Both the position numbers and the translations under genes were made by a program. From Paenibacillus illinoisensis NBRC 15959 (lineage in GTDB: Bacteria > Bacillota > Bacilli > Paenibacillales > Paenibacillaceae): a DNA stretch of 64,000 nucleotides. The notes below the pieces were generated by a model. That model did not search any database. It was not told the DNA's origin and was given only the letters and a program-made list of their open reading frames with translations. Each line of letters begins with the position of its first letter. Positions within the stretch are counted from its first letter, which is position 1. Positions 61,695-64,000 of the stretch are shown piece by piece. The DNA lies in the NCBI RefSeq assembly GCF_004000925.1, contig NZ_BIME01000002.1, forward strand, positions 372,001-436,000. Direction: 5' to 3'.

Positions 61695-62798
61695 TTGGGC
61701 ACAGAGAATGTGCTGCGCAATTTGCAGCTTGTTGACGGGCGGATCATGGATATCGCCATTCAGGACGGGGTCATCACTGACATTACACCGTCAGGCCAGG
61801 CTGGGGAAGCTAAGAGAGGTCAAGACTGTTCCGGGTTATATGTGTCTAGCGGATGGATTGATCTGCATGTGCATGCCGTGCCGGAGCTTGATCCTTATGG
61901 CGATGATATCGACGAAATTGGTGTGAAGCAGGGAGTAACCACGCTCGTGGATGCCGGAAGCTGCGGTGCAGATCGGATCGGTGCCTTGTACAATGCCAGC
62001 CTGAAGGCTGAGACGCGGATGTTTGCACTATTAAATATTTCGAGGATCGGGCTTGAACGGACAGATGAGCTGTCACAGCTGAAATGGATAGACCGGGCAA
62101 TGGCCCAGGCAGCAGCAACGGCGTATCCTGATTTTATCGTTGGTCTGAAAGCACGCATAAGCCGAAGCGTCGTCAAAGACAACGGCATTGAACCGCTCAA
62201 GCTGGCACGCATATTGTCCGAAGAAACGAAGCTGCCGCTCATGGTTCATATTGGTTCCGCTCCGCCTGCAATCTCCGAAGTATTGGAGCTATTACAGCCG
62301 GGCGATGTAATTACCCATTACCTTAATGGCAAGTCCAATAACCTGTTTCATGAGGACGGCACACCATTACAAGGACTGATTGATGCTGCTTCCCGTGGAG
62401 TTCATCTGGATGTGGGCCATGGCACAGCGAGCTTCTCTTTCCGGATTGCAGAACAGGCCAAAGAGGCCGGCATTGAGCTGAATACAATCAGTACGGATAT
62501 TTACCGCGGCAACCGTCTGAACGGGCCAGTGTACAGTATGTCCAATGTGCTGACCAAGTTTCTCGTTCTTGGCTACAGTTTGGAAGAGGTCATCCGCGCG
62601 GTTACAATCAACGCAGCAGCATGGCTCGGCAAGCCGGAGCTCGGACAGATTAGGGTGGGGCAGCAGGCGAACCTGACTTTGTTTGCTCTGGAAGCAGGTG
62701 AGAAGCAGCTTAAGGACTCGGAAGGCGATGTTCGAATTGCACAGCACTATATTAAGGTTAAAGGAGTCTATGCTAATGGATCACTCATTACAAGCTAG
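61695..62798 (+). CDS. Amidohydrolase/deacetylase-family metallohydrolase
   Basis: 367 aa TIM-barrel amidohydrolase of the dihydroorotase-like EF_0837 group. The HxH metal site is WIDLHVHAV near residue 55, the bridging Lys is in VGLKARIS near 150, metal His are in MVHIGSAP and DVITHYLNG, and the catalytic Asp is in ISTDIYRGN near 268. Members sit in operons with DgaE/DgaF and are thought to deacylate amino-sugar or amino-acid derivatives; its exact substrate is unknown. The TTG start lies ~9 bases after AAGGAGATGG. It overlaps the next gene by 23 bases, and faces the AraC regulator across 228 bases. Confidence 0.85.
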   Translation: MGTENVLRNLQLVDGRIMDIAIQDGVITDITPSGQAGEAKRGQDCSGLYVSSGWIDLHVHAVPELDPYGDDIDEIGVKQGVTTLVDAGSCGADRIGALYNASLKAETRMFALLNISRIGLERTDELSQLKWIDRAMAQAAATAYPDFIVGLKARISRSVVKDNGIEPLKLARILSEETKLPLMVHIGSAPPAISEVLELLQPGDVITHYLNGKSNNLFHEDGTPLQGLIDAASRGVHLDVGHGTASFSFRIAEQAKEAGIELNTISTDIYRGNRLNGPVYSMSNVLTKFLVLGYSLEEVIRAVTINAAAWLGKPELGQIRVGQQANLTLFALEAGEKQLKDSEGDVRIAQHYIKVKGVYANGSLITS

Positions 62799-63885
62799 AT
62801 ATGGACTGAAGCGTGTGATAAATGCCAGTGGTAGAATGAGCATTCTTGGCGTTTCTGCACCAACGGATTCGGTCATGGAGGCCATGAAACAAGGTGGACA
62901 ACAGTACGTGGAAATCGCGGACCTTGTAGACAAATCGGGTGAATATATTGCACACCTGCTTGGTGCGGAAGGGGCAGCTGTTGTGAACTCGGCGTCCAGC
63001 GGCATAGCCCTGTCAGTGGCAGCCATGGTGACCGGCGGAGATCCGCGGCTTAGTCTTCGTCTTCACCAAGAGCCGATAATGAAAAACGAAATTATTATGC
63101 TAAAAGGTCATAACGTGCAATATGGAGCACCTGTTGAAACCATGGTTTTTCTTGGCGGCGGCCGGGTTGTGGAAGTGGGATACGCCAATGAAGGCCGGCA
63201 GGAGCATATTGAACAGGCCATCGGTGAATATACTGCGGCTATTCTCTATGTCAAATCTCACCACGCTGTCCAAAAGAACATGATTTCTGTGGAAGAGGCC
63301 TGGGAGGTAGCACAGCGCAGAGGGGTTCCGCTAATTGTTGATGCCGCAGCAGAAGAGGACCTGTCCAAATATGTCCAGTACTCAGATTTGGCGATTTACA
63401 GTGGCTCCAAAGCGATTGAGGGACCCACCTCTGGGATTGTTGCTGGTAAAAAGAAATACGTCAAGTGGCTTAAGATACAGCTGCACGGGATCGGCCGCAG
63501 TATGAAGGTTGGTAAAGAGACTACCTTCGGGCTGCTTCAGGCGCTGGAGGAATACCAGAACAAGGCCGATAACAGCGAACGGGAGAAGCAGGCGCTGGAG
63601 GATCTTCAGCTGCTCGCTGAGATTCCTGGGGTTTCAGTTCGTATCGTGCAAGATGAAGCGGGCAGAGCGATCTACCGTGGACGCATCCAGGTTGATTCCA
63701 ATGTTGCAGGAATGGATGCGAAGGATGTGAATGACCAGCTGCGTGAAGGTGAAATTGCGGTATATACCCGAGACTATGGCGTTAAGCAAGGTTATTTCGA
63801 TATTGATCCAAGGCCGCTGCAAGGTGATGATCTTCAGGTCATTATCACAAGAATACAAGAAATCGTGGGAGGTGAGCGTAAATGA
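62776..63885 (+). CDS. dgaE: DgaE-like PLP-dependent ammonia-lyase
   Basis: 369 aa, SelA/DgaE-type fold-type I PLP enzyme. Blocks: VINASGRMSILGVS at the N-terminus, ADLVDKSGEYIAHLLGAEGA, AAVVNSASSGIALSVAAMVTG near residue 73 (phosphate/ring contacts), VDAAAEED near 195 (Asp to PLP nitrogen) and YSGSKAIEGPTSG near 213 (Schiff-base Lys). DgaE dehydrates/deaminates D-glucosaminate-6-phosphate to 2-keto-3-deoxygluconate-6-phosphate, NH3 and water. The start is chosen at ATG 62776, 9 bases after AAGGAG; an ATG at 62770 is only 3 bases away. It overlaps the next gene by ATGA. Confidence 0.85.
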   Translation: MDHSLQARYGLKRVINASGRMSILGVSAPTDSVMEAMKQGGQQYVEIADLVDKSGEYIAHLLGAEGAAVVNSASSGIALSVAAMVTGGDPRLSLRLHQEPIMKNEIIMLKGHNVQYGAPVETMVFLGGGRVVEVGYANEGRQEHIEQAIGEYTAAILYVKSHHAVQKNMISVEEAWEVAQRRGVPLIVDAAAEEDLSKYVQYSDLAIYSGSKAIEGPTSGIVAGKKKYVKWLKIQLHGIGRSMKVGKETTFGLLQALEEYQNKADNSEREKQALEDLQLLAEIPGVSVRIVQDEAGRAIYRGRIQVDSNVAGMDAKDVNDQLREGEIAVYTRDYGVKQGYFDIDPRPLQGDDLQVIITRIQEIVGGERK

Positions 63886-64000
63886 GTCATATACAGCAGC
63901 GATTGTATAAAAACAGGGCCGCACTTAATGTACTGGCTGGCAGTATCGGGAACGCTAAGGAAGTATTCGAAGCTGCAGAAGGATATGTACTGATAGGTGT
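63882..64000 (+). CDS. dgaF: DgaF-like KDPG aldolase, N-terminal part
   Basis: Only the first 39 codons are in the window: MSHIQQRLYKNRAALNVLAG, then SIGNAKEVFEAAEGYVLIGV, running off the right edge. The start overlaps the DgaE-like gene stop as ATGA. The sequence matches the N-terminus of the 2-dehydro-3-deoxyphosphogluconate aldolase family member DgaF that accompanies DgaE, yielding pyruvate and glyceraldehyde-3-phosphate. The catalytic lysine is beyond the window, so activity cannot be judged. Confidence 0.72.
   Translation, partial: MSHIQQRLYKNRAALNVLAGSIGNAKEVFEAAEGYVLIG

Overview
The window looks like chromosome of a Paenibacillus-type bacterium (Bacillota, endospore former). The grounds are strong AGGAGG-like ribosome binding sites with frequent GTG and TTG starts, short U-tailed terminators after most genes, two LplB/YtcP-type sugar ABC importers with YesMN-like or membrane-bound AraC regulators, a collagen-like Gly-X-Thr surface protein, and cre-like boxes. 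I see no rRNA, tRNA, CRISPR array, prophage or insertion sequence. The species is inference.

Layout. 1-6.2 kb: the end of an NCS2 purine permease, a VanZ-domain membrane protein, a CDF metal exporter, an unrecognised 201-aa protein, a divergent protein kinase-like gene and a membrane-anchored alpha/beta hydrolase. 6.3-10.1 kb: a MerR regulator with its SDR target, a collagen-like protein built on 72-bp repeats, and a decayed dihydrodipicolinate-synthase-family gene. 10.2-17.2 kb: a YesMN two-component system convergent with a three-gene oligosaccharide ABC importer. 17.5-23 kb: small proteins, a Bcr/CflA-type exporter behind a MerR-type promoter, a divergent TetR/hydrolase pair and a TolB-like propeller protein. 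23.2-28 kb: a GntP permease, four-carbon acid-sugar kinase and GarR-like dehydrogenase operon, divergent from a GntR/FCD regulator with five phased GTATAC operators between them. 28-30 kb: a VOC protein and RarD. 30.1-41.5 kb: an FCD-type regulator followed by N-methylhydantoinase A and B, a PotABCD-like importer, an M24 hydrolase and an MFS exporter, probably one catabolic unit for an imported cyclic amide or N-substituted amino-acid derivative. 41.9-52.5 kb: mixed accessory genes (AraC plus SDR, MFS, VOC, a secreted PKD-repeat protein, an intracellular subtilase with a C-terminal helical domain, a MarR/nitroreductase pair, DinB).

52.8-64 kb is a glycan-use region: a GH125 alpha-mannosidase, divergent from a cre-preceded sugar importer with a GH130 phosphorylase, then a membrane-anchored AraC regulator. 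Divergent from that regulator is an operon of deacetylase-type amidohydrolase, DgaE-like ammonia-lyase and DgaF-like aldolase, running off the window edge. GH125 with GH130 points to mannose-rich glycans such as N-glycan cores; the deacetylase/DgaE/DgaF set points to an acylated amino-sugar acid.

The points most worth a second look are the five-site operator array at 27.2 kb, MerR-type 19-bp-spacer promoters shared by distant genes, three regularly spaced TTGANNNNTCAA boxes before the nitroreductase, the hydantoinase/M24/polyamine-type importer operon, the subtilase with a helical C-terminus, a 28-codon membrane peptide, and four near-identical AAGTCGCT...AGCGRCTT terminators.
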